Positions 25,458-35,189 of a DNA stretch of 64,000 bases are shown piece after piece (positions within the stretch are counted from its first letter, which is position 1; the number at the start of each line of letters is the position of its first letter). Source of the DNA: Ruegeria_C sp040830705 (lineage in GTDB: Bacteria > Pseudomonadota > Alphaproteobacteria > Rhodobacterales > Rhodobacteraceae); the NCBI GenBank assembly GCA_040830705.1, contig JBFOME010000019.1, positions 1 through 64,000 on the forward strand, in the 5' to 3' direction. The position numbers and the translations under genes were made by a program. The notes under the pieces were generated by a model that was not told the DNA's origin, did not search any database, and saw nothing but the letters and a program-made list of their open reading frames with translations.

Positions 25458-26753
25458 TCAGTTCTGCGTCTTCGCGAAGCGTTCCAACAGCTTGTTGGCT
25501 TCAGCTTCGATATTGGCAAACGCAGTTTCGACATCGGTCTCGCCGGTCAGGATGCGACCGTATTCACGGTTCATCACGTCGCGGATCTGGACGTAGAAGC
25601 CCATGCGATAGCCCTTGGTATTGTCACCTGCGGGCAACGAGAGCTGCTGGATGCCGATCTCGGCCGCGGGGAAACGGTCATAATGGCCATCTTCCTTGGC
25701 GACGTCATAGGCGGCTTCGGTGATCGGCACATAGCCGGTATCCTTGTGCCAGCCATACTGAACCTCGGGGGTGGTCAGGAAGCGGAAGAACTCGGCAGTG
25801 GCCTTGTTTTCCTCATCCGACTTGCCCGACATGGCGAACAGGGCCGCACCACCAATAAAGGTCTGCTTGGGGTCGGCATTTACGCCTTCCCAATAGGGCA
25901 GCATGGTGGCCGAGAACGGGAAGTCGACCTTCTGGACCAGACCGCCGAACGAGCCGGACGACCCCAGCCACATGGCAACCTTACCTTCTTCGAACGGTTT
26001 GGCATTGTCGCCCCAACCGGTGCCGTACCATTCAAACAGGCCCTGGTCCTTCCAGTCCTTCAGAGCGCTGAAATGGGCCTTGATGGCGTCATTGTTGACC
26101 AGGATCTGGGTGTCGGCGCCATTATAGCCATTGTCGTTGGTCGCAAATGGCAGGTCATGACGCGAATGGAAGTTCTCGGTGAAAATCCAAGGCAGATGCG
26201 ACTGGCTGAGTGGAACGTAACCCGCCTCTTTCAGCGCTGGTGCAGTGGTGCTGGCAAACTCTTCCCAGGTCTTCGGCGGGGTGACGCCCGCCTTAGCCAG
26301 TGCATCCTCGTTATAATAAAGGATCGGTGTGGATGAGTTGAACGGCATGCCGATCATCTTGCCATCGGCATCGGCGTAGAAGTAGCGCACACCGGCGATG
26401 TAGTCGTTGATGTCAAAGGCAATATCGTTTTGACCCAGCAGATCCTCGACCGGGATAACGGCACCTTTGGCACCGATCACGGTGGCGGCGCCAGCGTCAA
26501 AGACCTGCATGATGTTGGGCTGTTCGCCAGCGCGGAAGGCGGCGATACCGGCGGTCAGAGTTTCCTCGTAGGAGCCCTTGAAAACCGGTGTAATCTTGTA
26601 GTCGCTCTGGCTCGCGTTGAAGTCTTCAGCGATCTGGTTGACGGTTTCGCCGAGCTGACCGCCCATGGCATGCCACCAGGTGATTTCTGTTTGTGCGCTG
26701 GCCGTCGTGGCGGCGAACGCCAACCCTGTTGCAGCAATTTTGAGGAGTTTCAT
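25458..26753 (-). CDS. ugpB: sn-Glycerol-3-phosphate periplasmic binding protein
   Basis: 431-residue type 1 extracellular solute-binding protein. A signal peptide covers about residues 1-20 (MKLLKIAATGLAFAATTASA). The mature part starts with TEITWWHAMGG, the ligand-pocket stretch characteristic of UgpB, and has the later VDFPFSATMLPYW and FIGGAALFAMSGK segments. ATG 26753 is chosen since GGAG lies seven bases upstream and the signal peptide then starts correctly; ATG 26759 is a near alternative. It is first in the operon. Confidence 0.94.
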   Translation of the reverse strand: MKLLKIAATGLAFAATTASAQTEITWWHAMGGQLGETVNQIAEDFNASQSDYKITPVFKGSYEETLTAGIAAFRAGEQPNIMQVFDAGAATVIGAKGAVIPVEDLLGQNDIAFDINDYIAGVRYFYADADGKMIGMPFNSSTPILYYNEDALAKAGVTPPKTWEEFASTTAPALKEAGYVPLSQSHLPWIFTENFHSRHDLPFATNDNGYNGADTQILVNNDAIKAHFSALKDWKDQGLFEWYGTGWGDNAKPFEEGKVAMWLGSSGSFGGLVQKVDFPFSATMLPYWEGVNADPKQTFIGGAALFAMSGKSDEENKATAEFFRFLTTPEVQYGWHKDTGYVPITEAAYDVAKEDGHYDRFPAAEIGIQQLSLPAGDNTKGYRMGFYVQIRDVMNREYGRILTGETDVETAFANIEAEANKLLERFAKTQN

Positions 26754-27200
26754 TTCCATACTCCGATTGTTGAGCCGCAGATCGCGACCGTTCAAATTGG
26801 CGCAGCAGATCTAAATCTACTGCCAGGTTCTTGTCGCACGTAGATGAAACGTCCATCCGCAAGCGGGAAAGCGCCCCGTATCAGCTTGTTAGAGTGGTTC
26901 CATCAACGTGCACCCGCGTTCCGTTATAGAGTTTGTTTGACGATTCTGTGAAACAAAAACGTGTTGTGGTCTTGGGCGCCAATTTTTTTGACCTTGGGTA
27001 TGGGTTTTTCTTTCGCTCATGGAGTTGAGGGAATTTCCATTTACTATCAATATGATATATATTGGTGCAAATTTGGTCCCCGGTGCCTAACCAGCTCGCC
27101 AAGCATTGCACAAAGGACCTGCTCTTATGTTACGCAGGTGTTGCCGAAATCGTGCCAAGCTCCGCAGAACCGCCTTTCTGAAGCCCAAGGACCTGCCCCC
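26754..27200. other. Intergenic region upstream of ugpB and the 2H phosphoesterase
   Basis: About 450 bases without a convincing gene; an open frame from 26961 crosses it but has no family features or good start. On the minus strand, TTTGTTT (26932-26938) and AAACAAA (26951-26957) form an inverted repeat. Overlapping it, the minus strand reads GTTTCAC-N4-TCGTCAA, spaced 11 bases apart like a degenerate Pho box (26954-26937). An AT-rich stretch around 27035-27065 could hold the promoter of the phosphoesterase. AAGGACCTGC occurs twice, at about 27114 and 27187. Confidence 0.5.
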
Positions 27201-27716
27201 GTGTCTGACCATTACTCCCTCTGGCTCACCTTCCCACAGCCGCTCGAAGATAACCTGAGCGACCACGTGCGAGCGCTTGCGCGTCAGACCAAAGGGCCGG
27301 TTTTTCAACCGCATGTCACGCTTGTGGGTGATCTGACCCTCGACCGGGCGCGCGAGATTTTCGCGTCAGGGCGGATCGGCCCGATTGCGCCGCGCCTGCA
27401 GGGCCGGTTTGGGTCATTGACCCATGGCAGCACGTATTTCCAGTCGCTGTTTCTGGAGGTCGTCCTGCCTGTCCAGATCGCGAAGGCGCGGCAGCAATTG
27501 CTCGACGAGCTTGGCATCGCCCCGGCCTACCCGCCGCATGTCAGCCTTGCCTATGGCAGCCTCACCGGTGAAGTGCCTAAGCCGCAACTTGACCGGATCG
27601 AGGCCACTTTCAGCAACCAGCCCGCGCCGCTGGCCTTCCTTGCTCTGGTCGCTTCTGCCGAAGACCGACCGGTGGAAAGCTGGAAGATCATCGAGAGGCT
27701 GCCACTGAACGTTTGA
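27201..27716 (+). CDS. 2H phosphoesterase-family protein (cyclic phosphodiesterase / 2'-5' RNA ligase-like)
   Basis: 171 residues with the two catalytic H-x-(S/T) motifs of the 2H superfamily: HVTLVGDL (about residues 37-44) and HVSLAYGSL (about 113-121), spaced as expected for two halves of the bilobal fold. Such proteins hydrolyse 2',3'- or 1'',2''-cyclic phosphates; the substrate here is unknown. The GTG start after AAGGA is chosen because residues upstream of it are not conserved-looking. It precedes the amine oxidase gene by 69 bases on the same strand but no functional link is apparent. Confidence 0.82.
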   Translation: MSDHYSLWLTFPQPLEDNLSDHVRALARQTKGPVFQPHVTLVGDLTLDRAREIFASGRIGPIAPRLQGRFGSLTHGSTYFQSLFLEVVLPVQIAKARQQLLDELGIAPAYPPHVSLAYGSLTGEVPKPQLDRIEATFSNQPAPLAFLALVASAEDRPVESWKIIERLPLNV

Positions 27717-27785
27717 GCCCCAGGCCAAATTGCGCCGCACCCGGATTGCTGATTTGATGGCGCCGACCGCAACGGAGTGAAGATC

Positions 27786-28997
27786 GTGAAGCGCCGCGCC
27801 TTGCTGGGGGCCCTGAGCGCCCTGCCCTTTCTGCCGCCGGCCGCAGCGGCCCAGAGCCGCCTGCACGCGACCGGCTATCTGCGCACCAATTGGAGCCGCG
27901 ACCGTTACGCGCATGGCTCCTACTCCTATATCGCGAAACGCGCCCGCAGACGTGATATCCGCGTTTTGAGTGAACCCGTGGACAACCGGATATTCTTCGC
28001 CGGAGAGGCGACGCATCCAGACTATAACAGCACCGTGCATGCGGCCTATGAAAGTGGTCTCATCGCAGCCGCACAAGTGCTCAAGACAAACGCCCAAGGG
28101 ATCGCAATCGTGGGCGCGGGAATCAGCGGCCTTGCAGCAGCGCATAAACTGGCGCGAGCCGGGCGCGCCGTGACGGTCTACGAGGCGCGAAACCGTGTCG
28201 GAGGGCGCATCTGGACGGATGAGGCACTCGGTGCGCCGCTGGATATGGGGGCAAGCTGGATTCACGGGACGCAAGGCAACCCGATCGCGACCTTGGCCGA
28301 CCGCCTGCACCTTTCCCGCGTCACCACCGATGACAGCTATCTCATGCGCGGCGGGGATGGCCGCCGGATCGCAACCGCCGACGCGCCGCGCTGGCTGGAC
28401 GAGGTGGTCAATGTCCAGCACTCTGCCGGGGCCGATCTGGATCAGATCAAACTGAGCGCATACCTATTCTCGCAGGACTACGACGGATCCGAAGACGTCC
28501 TGCGCGGCGGCTACGCCCCAATTCTGCAAGGACTAAAGGGCGACTACACACTAAAGCTGCGCCGCCCGGTGAAAGAGATACGCTTGACCAAGGAAGCGGC
28601 GATGGTGGGCTTCGGCTTCGGTAATCTACGCCCCTTCGACGCGGTCATCGTCACCCTGCCCCTTGGTGTACTGAAACGCGACACCGTCACGTTCTCCCCG
28701 CCACTCTCGGCGCAGAAACGCGCAGCGATCAAACGGCTGGGCGTCGGCACACTCGACAAGCTCTACTTGCGCTTTGACAGGCCTTTTTGGGATAGGGATG
28801 TCACGTGGATCGTGACGCCCGAAACCGATTTGCCGCGGGGGCAGTTCAATCAATGGCTGAACCTGCACAAAGTCCTGGGCGACCCGATCCTGATGGCCTT
28901 CAATGGCGGGTCTCCAGCGTTGGAGTTGGCAGCGCTGGACGATCAGGCGATGCTGACGCGTGCGCTTTCTGTACTGTCGGCAGCTTATCCAAAATAA
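27786..28997 (+). CDS. Flavin amine oxidase-type protein with circularly permuted domain order, Tat-exported
   Basis: 403 residues. The start MKRRALLGALSALPF... is a twin-arginine-like signal (about 1-22, ending AAAA). Next, residues about 25-99 read as the normal C-terminal end of a monoamine/polyamine oxidase: NWSRDRYAHGSYSYIA and then RIFFAGEATHPDYNSTVHAAYESG, the FAD-contacting motif that ordinarily closes the protein. Only after this comes the usual N-terminus: IVGAGISGLAAA (GxGxxG at 110-115), VYEARNRVGGRIW and DMGASWIHG. The protein stops at VLSAAYPK, just where the moved segment would normally continue. All pieces of the fold are present once, in rotated order. GTG 27786 has GGAG upstream; GTG 27777 is an alternative. 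Substrate unknown. Confidence 0.85.
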   Translation: MKRRALLGALSALPFLPPAAAAQSRLHATGYLRTNWSRDRYAHGSYSYIAKRARRRDIRVLSEPVDNRIFFAGEATHPDYNSTVHAAYESGLIAAAQVLKTNAQGIAIVGAGISGLAAAHKLARAGRAVTVYEARNRVGGRIWTDEALGAPLDMGASWIHGTQGNPIATLADRLHLSRVTTDDSYLMRGGDGRRIATADAPRWLDEVVNVQHSAGADLDQIKLSAYLFSQDYDGSEDVLRGGYAPILQGLKGDYTLKLRRPVKEIRLTKEAAMVGFGFGNLRPFDAVIVTLPLGVLKRDTVTFSPPLSAQKRAAIKRLGVGTLDKLYLRFDRPFWDRDVTWIVTPETDLPRGQFNQWLNLHKVLGDPILMAFNGGSPALELAALDDQAMLTRALSVLSAAYPK

Positions 28998-29006
28998 AGG
29001 CTGATA

Positions 29007-32000
29007 TCAGCGGCCCGTCGCGGTCTCTGCACCGCGCCACCAGGAGAGGGTTTTTTCACGCAGGCCCTGAAACGTCAGATAGAGAACGGGGATCATCAGC
29101 AGGCCAACCGTGCTGTCGAGGATCATGCCGGCCAGAACGGGGTAGCCGATCGACACCCGCCCAGCCGCCCCGGCCCCAGTGGCCAGCACCAGTGGCAGAA
29201 CACCGATTATGAAACATAGCCCCGTCATGGTGACCGGGCGGAAGCGCAGCTCAGCCGCCTTCAGCGCCGCATCTCGGATCGACGATCCACGCGCGCGTTC
29301 GTCATTTGCGAATTCCACCACCATGATCGCTTTCTTGGCGGCCAGCCCGATCAACAACACCATCCCAACCTGCGCAAAGATATTGTTGCTGAGATGCGGG
29401 ATCGTCGCCAATGGCACCAGCGCGCCAAATACCGCAAACACGGTCGAGCTCATCACAGCAAGCGGCAGTGTCCAGCTTTCATAAAGCGCAACCAAAAACA
29501 GATAAGACAGGACCACGGCGCCCATCAGGATATAGGTCACAAGCCCGCCAGCCGCGACCTCCTGCTGGGTGACGCCGGACCATTCAATGTCAAAATCCTC
29601 CGGCAAGTTGGCGTCAGCGATGGCTTGCATGGCAGCGATGGCCTGTCCCGAACTGGTATCGTCGGCCAGCTGCGCATTGATCGACGCCGCCGTATAAAGG
29701 TTGTAGCGCGGGATGCTGGCCGGCCCCATTACAGGCTCATGCCGCACCAGCACGCGCAGCGGGATCGAGTTCCCATCCGCATTCTTGACATAGATGTTGC
29801 CGATATCATCCAGCGACTGCCGGAAATCCGCATCTGCCGAAATGACGATCCAGTGGACCTTGTTGCGCTTGATGAAATTGCCCACGTAGTAAGAGCTCAG
29901 ACTGGCCTGCAGCGCGGAAAAGATGTCGATCACCTCGACGCCAAGCGTCTCGGCCCGGTCGCGATCCACCGAAAGCAGGTATTGCGGCACGCTGGCAGAG
30001 AAGCTGCTATGCACATGGCTGAACTCTGGCGCCGCGTTCAGTGCGGTCAGGAATGCGGTCTTGGCCGCGTCCAGCTTGTCCACATCTCCATCGGCCAGAT
30101 CGACCAGTTCCGCCGAGACACCGCCGCTAACACCCAACCCGTGGATCGAGGGCAGCGGGAAGACGAACGATGTGGCCTCGGGCAGGGTTGCAAGCTTTTC
30201 ATTGGCCGCTGCCATAATCGAATACCATTGCAGCTCGGGCGTCTTGCGCTGGTCCCAAGGGTCGAGGGCGATCACCACCATGCCGGTGCTGGATTTGGTA
30301 CCACTCATCATGCTGAACCCGGATATGGTGGTGACGCTATGTACCCCCGGCATCGCCCGAATCATGGTGTCGACCTGTGTCATCACCGCCTCGGTGCGCG
30401 CCAGCGAGGCACCGTCCGGCAGGTCTATACCCGCCAGCAGAATGCCGCTGTCCTCTGGCGGGATAAACCCCGTCGGCACCGTCTTGAACAGATATACCGT
30501 GCCACCCACAAACCCAGCAAAGACCAGCAGGCTGAGCGCCAGATAGCGTAGCATCAGCGTCACCAGCCGCATATAGAGGCCGCGTATCCAGGCTATCAAC
30601 GCAGGCACCAGCCGAAGCGGGCCACGCGGCCGCACACCCTGGCGCAGCAGCAGCGCGCAAAGCGCCGGGCCAAGGGTCAGCGCGTTCACCGCCGAGAGCA
30701 TGAAGGCAAAGATGATGGTTAGCGCAAATTGCAGATAGATCTTGCCGGTGATGCCGGGAAAGAAACAGACCGGAACAAAGACTGCCGCCAGCACGAAGGT
30801 AGTTGCGATGATCGGTCGAGTAACCTGATCCATCGCTTTCTCGGTCGCGGCGCGGGCTTCAAGCCCCTCTTCCTCCATGATCCGTTCAGCGTTTTCGATG
30901 ATGACGATGGCGTCATCGACCACCAGAGTAATCGCCAGCACCAGCGCCAGAAGCGTGATCATGTTGGCGCTGAACCCGATCAGATAGATCAGCGCCACTG
31001 CCCCCAGCAAAGAAACCGGGATCGCGATGGCCGGCACGATGGTGGCACGCCAGCTGGCCAGGAACAGGAAAGTTACAAGCACCACCAGACCAGCGGTCAG
31101 ACCCAGCGTGAACAGAATGTCACGGATCGACAGCCGCACCGCTGTGGTGATGTCGTAGGGGATTTCATAGCTGACGCCTTCGGGGAATTTCTCTGCCAGA
31201 TGATCTAGCTCGGCCAGAACTGCATTGGCGATGTCCAGCGCGTTTGCGGTCGCTTCCTGATGAATGGCGATGGCGGCCGAGCCCTTGCCATTGAAACGCG
31301 ACGCGCCTGAATAGCTTTCCGCCCCAAGCTCAACCCGTGCCACATCACCCAGCCGCACAATCGAGCCGTCCGGGTTTGACGCGACGATGATCCGCTCAAA
31401 TTCCTCGGGTTCCCGCAACAGGCCCCGAGCTTGCAACTTGAACTGGAAATCAGGCGTCTGAGCGCCGAAGGGCGGCGCACCCAACTCACCCGCAGCAGCC
31501 TCGACATTCTGGTTCTGGATGGCTGTCGCGATGTCGGAGGCGGTGATGTTCAGCGCCGCCATCTTGTCGGGTCGAGTCCAGACCCGCATGCTGTATTCCA
31601 GTGGCCCGAACTGGGTGACCGCGCTGACCCCTGAAATCCGCGCCAGCGGGTCCTGCACGAAATCGGCCGCATAGTTGCTCAGATAAAGCTCATCACGCGA
31701 GCCGTCGGGCGAGGTCAGGTTAATCACCATCATCATCCCGCCCGAACGCTTCGAGACATTGATACCCTGCTGGATCACCGAAGACGGCAAGACCGGTTCT
31801 GCTAGCGCGATGCGGTTTTGCACATCAATTGACGCAATGTCGGGATCGGTGCCGATCTCGAAAGTCACGGTCAACTCATAGGTGCCGCTATTCGAACTGC
31901 CCGACGACATATAAAGCATGCCGTCCACACCATTGACCTGCTCTTCTATCGGCGTGGCCACGGCCTCTTGGATCAGGGCGGCATCGGCGCCGGGGTAGCT

Positions 32001-32144
32001 GGTGTTGACATAGACCTGCGGCGGCGTGATTTCGGGGTATTGCGCGATCGGGATCAGTCGAACGCCAAGCAGCCCTGCCAAAACCATCAGGATCGCGATC
32101 ACAATCGCGAAATTCGGTCGCTCGATGAAATAGCGTGGGATCAT
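29007..32144 (-). CDS. RND efflux permease, HAE1 (AcrB/MexB) family
   Basis: 1045-residue proton-driven inner-membrane pump of the usual HAE1 length. Helix 4 carries the paired proton-relay aspartates in LVVDDAIVIIENAERIM. The opening MIPRYFIERPNFAIVIAI and the two large periplasmic loops (about 40-330 and 560-870) are standard. Substrates are typically hydrophobic drugs or solvents. The ATG overlaps the adaptor stop (ATGA). No outer-membrane channel gene is present, so a TolC-type partner must be supplied elsewhere. It converges with the amine oxidase gene, nine bases apart. Confidence 0.95.
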   Translation of the reverse strand: MIPRYFIERPNFAIVIAILMVLAGLLGVRLIPIAQYPEITPPQVYVNTSYPGADAALIQEAVATPIEEQVNGVDGMLYMSSGSSNSGTYELTVTFEIGTDPDIASIDVQNRIALAEPVLPSSVIQQGINVSKRSGGMMMVINLTSPDGSRDELYLSNYAADFVQDPLARISGVSAVTQFGPLEYSMRVWTRPDKMAALNITASDIATAIQNQNVEAAAGELGAPPFGAQTPDFQFKLQARGLLREPEEFERIIVASNPDGSIVRLGDVARVELGAESYSGASRFNGKGSAAIAIHQEATANALDIANAVLAELDHLAEKFPEGVSYEIPYDITTAVRLSIRDILFTLGLTAGLVVLVTFLFLASWRATIVPAIAIPVSLLGAVALIYLIGFSANMITLLALVLAITLVVDDAIVIIENAERIMEEEGLEARAATEKAMDQVTRPIIATTFVLAAVFVPVCFFPGITGKIYLQFALTIIFAFMLSAVNALTLGPALCALLLRQGVRPRGPLRLVPALIAWIRGLYMRLVTLMLRYLALSLLVFAGFVGGTVYLFKTVPTGFIPPEDSGILLAGIDLPDGASLARTEAVMTQVDTMIRAMPGVHSVTTISGFSMMSGTKSSTGMVVIALDPWDQRKTPELQWYSIMAAANEKLATLPEATSFVFPLPSIHGLGVSGGVSAELVDLADGDVDKLDAAKTAFLTALNAAPEFSHVHSSFSASVPQYLLSVDRDRAETLGVEVIDIFSALQASLSSYYVGNFIKRNKVHWIVISADADFRQSLDDIGNIYVKNADGNSIPLRVLVRHEPVMGPASIPRYNLYTAASINAQLADDTSSGQAIAAMQAIADANLPEDFDIEWSGVTQQEVAAGGLVTYILMGAVVLSYLFLVALYESWTLPLAVMSSTVFAVFGALVPLATIPHLSNNIFAQVGMVLLIGLAAKKAIMVVEFANDERARGSSIRDAALKAAELRFRPVTMTGLCFIIGVLPLVLATGAGAAGRVSIGYPVLAGMILDSTVGLLMIPVLYLTFQGLREKTLSWWRGAETATGR

Positions 32145-33250
32145 TGCGTGGGCTGACCGCTGGCATCAACCGGAGTGACGGTGGCACCGTCATGGATTTT
32201 CTGCAGTCCCTGAACCACCACTTTCTGACCTTCTTTCAGGCCCGAGGTGATCTGCCATGCCCCGGCGATCTGTTGGCCGGTATCCACGTTCTGCCGGTGC
32301 ACCACGTTCTTTTCATCGACGACAAAGACGAAGTGACCTTCCTTGTCCAGTTGCAGTGCCGATTGCGGCACCGTCAAGCTGGGCGCGGCGTCCGGATCAT
32401 CCAGAAAGGCCGAGACGAACTGACCGGGCAATAGTGCACCATCGGGGTTCGGAAAACTGGCGCGCAGCTCGATCGTATCGGTATCCTGCCGGACTTGGGT
32501 GCCGACATAGACCACCTGCCCATTGCTGCCGTATTCGCTGCCATCAGAGAGGTGAATACGCGCTTTCAGCTTGATCTCCTCGTCGGCGATCAGACCCTTT
32601 TTGCGCTCCTCGATCAGGACGCCCTCGCCTACGAAAAAGCGCACATAGATCGGATCGACACTGGTGACGGTGGCCAGCACACCACTGTCGGAACTGATGA
32701 GGTTTCCCGCATCCACCGATGACCAGGTGATACGGCCATTCAGCGGGCTGGTGATTTCGGTATAGCCCAAGTTGATCTGCGCCAGTTGCAGCGCAGCTTT
32801 CGCCTCCTCCACCGCCGCCAGATCCTGGCCGTATTCGGCCAGCGCGCCGTCCACCACGGATTGCGGCACATCGCCCTTTTCAAGTAGGTTCTGGTTTCGC
32901 TTGAGCACGATATCCGAGCCTTTGGCGGTCGCCTCAGCCCCTGCAACCGAGGCCTTGGCGCTTGCGACATCGGCCTGGTAGACGTCCCGCTCGATCCGGA
33001 ACAGAACATCACCCTTGGACACAAGCGCGCCCGGGGTGAAATTCACCTCCTGCAACAGGCCTTCGACGCGCGCCTGCAGATCGACGCGCTGCTGCGCGAC
33101 CACCCGGCCCACATAGGCATCGCCCGTCTGCACAACCGCGGTCGAGACGGTGGCCACAACCACACCCGGCGCCGCGTCGTGCTGCGTTTGCGCAACAGCG
33201 GCCCCGCCCAGACAAAACGCGAAAAGACAATGGGTTACAAATCTTGGCAT
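32141..33250 (-). CDS. RND efflux periplasmic adaptor (membrane fusion protein)
   Basis: 369 residues. A signal peptide (about 1-20, FAFCLGGAAVA) leads to a lipoyl/barrel-sandwich half (YVGRVVAQQRVDLQARVEG), an alpha-helical hairpin at about 90-150 and the second lipoyl half followed by the beta-barrel. It links the RND pump to an outer-membrane channel. ATG 33250 gives a normal signal peptide; a GTG two codons earlier is also in frame. It lacks a lipobox cysteine, so it appears to be a soluble exported adaptor. Divergent from dctB. Confidence 0.92.
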   Translation of the reverse strand: MPRFVTHCLFAFCLGGAAVAQTQHDAAPGVVVATVSTAVVQTGDAYVGRVVAQQRVDLQARVEGLLQEVNFTPGALVSKGDVLFRIERDVYQADVASAKASVAGAEATAKGSDIVLKRNQNLLEKGDVPQSVVDGALAEYGQDLAAVEEAKAALQLAQINLGYTEITSPLNGRITWSSVDAGNLISSDSGVLATVTSVDPIYVRFFVGEGVLIEERKKGLIADEEIKLKARIHLSDGSEYGSNGQVVYVGTQVRQDTDTIELRASFPNPDGALLPGQFVSAFLDDPDAAPSLTVPQSALQLDKEGHFVFVVDEKNVVHRQNVDTGQQIAGAWQITSGLKEGQKVVVQGLQKIHDGATVTPVDASGQPTQ

Positions 33251-33458
33251 CGGCACATCAGAACCCCGATCAAGGCGACTGGATTGCCCTCACTATGGGG
33301 CGGTTGCCACAACCAGACAACCTTTATGCCGGACGAGCGACTGGTTGAGTTGAACCGGTCACTGAGAAAGAAGTATCGGCGATGCTCCGCCGCCCGTTCA
33401 CCACCCAAAACCCAGCCGCGTCTTGCCTTTGGCCGGAATTCCCGCCAAGCACCGGCAT

Positions 33459-35189
33459 ATGCGACGCCTGTCTGTCCTGCTTTTCGTTATTGCCACGCTG
33501 CTTGCAGCCGTTGGGGTGTTTCAGCTGTCCTACAGCTACTTTCGCGCAGAAGAGCTGTCGCGCGCCGAAGGGCGGCTGTCGCTCTACCGCAGTTCGGTCA
33601 CCGCCGAGCTGGAGCGGTTTTCGCATCTGACCCACGTGCTGGCCCGCGATACCTATGTGGTCGATACCGCTGCGGGAGCACCCACCGGCGCGCTGAACCG
33701 ACGGCTGGAGGATTTTGCCGATCAGGCGGGTCTGGATGCGATCTATCTGATGCGCCCCGAGGGGCTGACTGTGGCGGCCTCGAACTTTCGCACGGCATCT
33801 AGCTTTGTCGGCCAGAACTATGCGTTTCGCCCGTATTTTAGGCAGGCACTGGACGGGCAGCAGGGACAGTTTTATGCCATCGGCACCACAACGGGCCTGC
33901 CCGGTTATTTCATTGCCGATGCAGTTCGGGATGCGTCGGGTGGCGTGGATGGCGTGATCGCGATCAAGATCGATTTTTCGCAGCTCGAAGACAATTGGCG
34001 GAATGCGGGAGAGCAGGTGTTTCTGGCCAATGAAGACGGTGTCATCCTGCTGGCCTCTGACCCCGACTGGCGGTACCGCGTGTTGAGTGACTTGCGAACC
34101 GATCAGCGCGCCCGCATCGAGGCAGCGCGACAGTTTCCCGGCCAGGATTTGGCCGTGCTTGATTGGTCGGATCTGCCCGATCAACGCGCCCGTCTTACCG
34201 GATCAGAGCGGTTGCATCTGACCGCAACGGATCTGCCCCACGGGTGGGAGTTGCACTATTTCACCAGTGACGACCGGGCGGTGGACCGGAGCTGGCTGGT
34301 TTCGGCCTCGGTGGTGCTGTTGGCCGGGCTGGGGTTCATCCTGCTTCAGGTACAGCGTGCGCGCCGCATGGGCGCAGCATTGCGCCGTTCGGAAGAAGAA
34401 GAGGCGCAATTGCGCCAGGCCAATGAGCGGCTCGCGGTCGAGATTGCCGAGCGCCGCACCGCCGAGCGGCAGCTACAACGCACCCAGAACGAATTGGAAC
34501 GCACCAGTCGTTTGGCCGCGCTGGGTCAGTTGGCGGCCTCGGTCACACATGAGCTGGGCCAACCGATTGCTGCCATGCGCAACCATTTGGCCGCTGCCGA
34601 GATTGCCGCGCGCGAAAGCCCCGGCATCACCGCCAAGATCGGTGCGCTGGTCGAACGGATGGAGGGCATAACAAGACAGCTCAAGTTCTTTGCCCGGTCG
34701 GATGTGGAGGAGTTTGCCGTCTTTGACCTGCGCGACGCGATGGAGGCGGCGCTGGCGCTTGTCGCACCAAACGTCACCTCTATCGGCGCAACTCTGCAGA
34801 TCAACATGTCCGACGCGCCAGTCCCCCTGCGCGGAAGCAAATTGCGGATCGAACAGGTGATGACAAACCTTCTGCGCAATGCGCTCGACGCCGTGGAAGA
34901 GGCAGAGGCCCCGACCGTTTCGGTACGGCTGGATCGCACGGCAGATGAGTGCTGGTTCGAGATTCGCGACAACGGGCATGGTTTGGGTGCTGCCACGCTG
35001 GCCGAACTGCAGGAGCCCTTCGTGACCACACGGGAAAGCGGACGCGGCATGGGGCTTGGCCTGGCGATATCGGCCAGTATCGTGAAGGATCATGGCGGCG
35101 TGATGACTGCGCGCAATGCCCGCACGGTAGGCGCGGTTTTCCGGGTGAGCTTCCCGAGCGTTGAAACAGAAGAAAGCGGGACGGCATGA
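33459..35189 (+). CDS. dctB: DctB-type sensor histidine kinase
   Basis: 576 residues. One helix at about 5-22, a periplasmic double-PDC sensor (about 30-275), a second helix at about 280-297, a short coiled coil (about 305-350), then HisKA with the phospho-accepting histidine in ASVTHELGQPIAAM (His364) and an HATPase domain with the N-box LLRNALDAVE and the G-boxes DNGHGLG and GRGMGLGL. This layout fits DctB, the C4-dicarboxylate sensor. It overlaps the regulator gene by ATGA. No dctP/Q/M transporter is nearby, so the ligand is uncertain. ATG 33459 is preferred to an upstream TTG. Confidence 0.88.
   Translation: MRRLSVLLFVIATLLAAVGVFQLSYSYFRAEELSRAEGRLSLYRSSVTAELERFSHLTHVLARDTYVVDTAAGAPTGALNRRLEDFADQAGLDAIYLMRPEGLTVAASNFRTASSFVGQNYAFRPYFRQALDGQQGQFYAIGTTTGLPGYFIADAVRDASGGVDGVIAIKIDFSQLEDNWRNAGEQVFLANEDGVILLASDPDWRYRVLSDLRTDQRARIEAARQFPGQDLAVLDWSDLPDQRARLTGSERLHLTATDLPHGWELHYFTSDDRAVDRSWLVSASVVLLAGLGFILLQVQRARRMGAALRRSEEEEAQLRQANERLAVEIAERRTAERQLQRTQNELERTSRLAALGQLAASVTHELGQPIAAMRNHLAAAEIAARESPGITAKIGALVERMEGITRQLKFFARSDVEEFAVFDLRDAMEAALALVAPNVTSIGATLQINMSDAPVPLRGSKLRIEQVMTNLLRNALDAVEEAEAPTVSVRLDRTADECWFEIRDNGHGLGAATLAELQEPFVTTRESGRGMGLGLAISASIVKDHGGVMTARNARTVGAVFRVSFPSVETEESGTA

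Noticed and set aside
26961..27200. N-terminal extension of the 2H phosphoesterase
   Set aside because: The added 80 residues contain no fold element, cover an AT-rich promoter-like stretch, and a GTG with AAGGA matches the family start.
27786..28997. Reading the permuted oxidase as two truncated pseudogenes
   Set aside because: The frame is continuous, the signal peptide is intact, and each part of the fold is present exactly once, so decay does not explain the arrangement better than permutation.
29394..30551. 385-codon frame antisense to the RND pump
   Set aside because: No domain; lies wholly inside a well supported gene.
33310..33347. Inverted repeat CAACCAG/CTGGTTG between the RND adaptor and dctB
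   Set aside because: Seven-base arms 24 bases apart are expected by chance in a region of this size.
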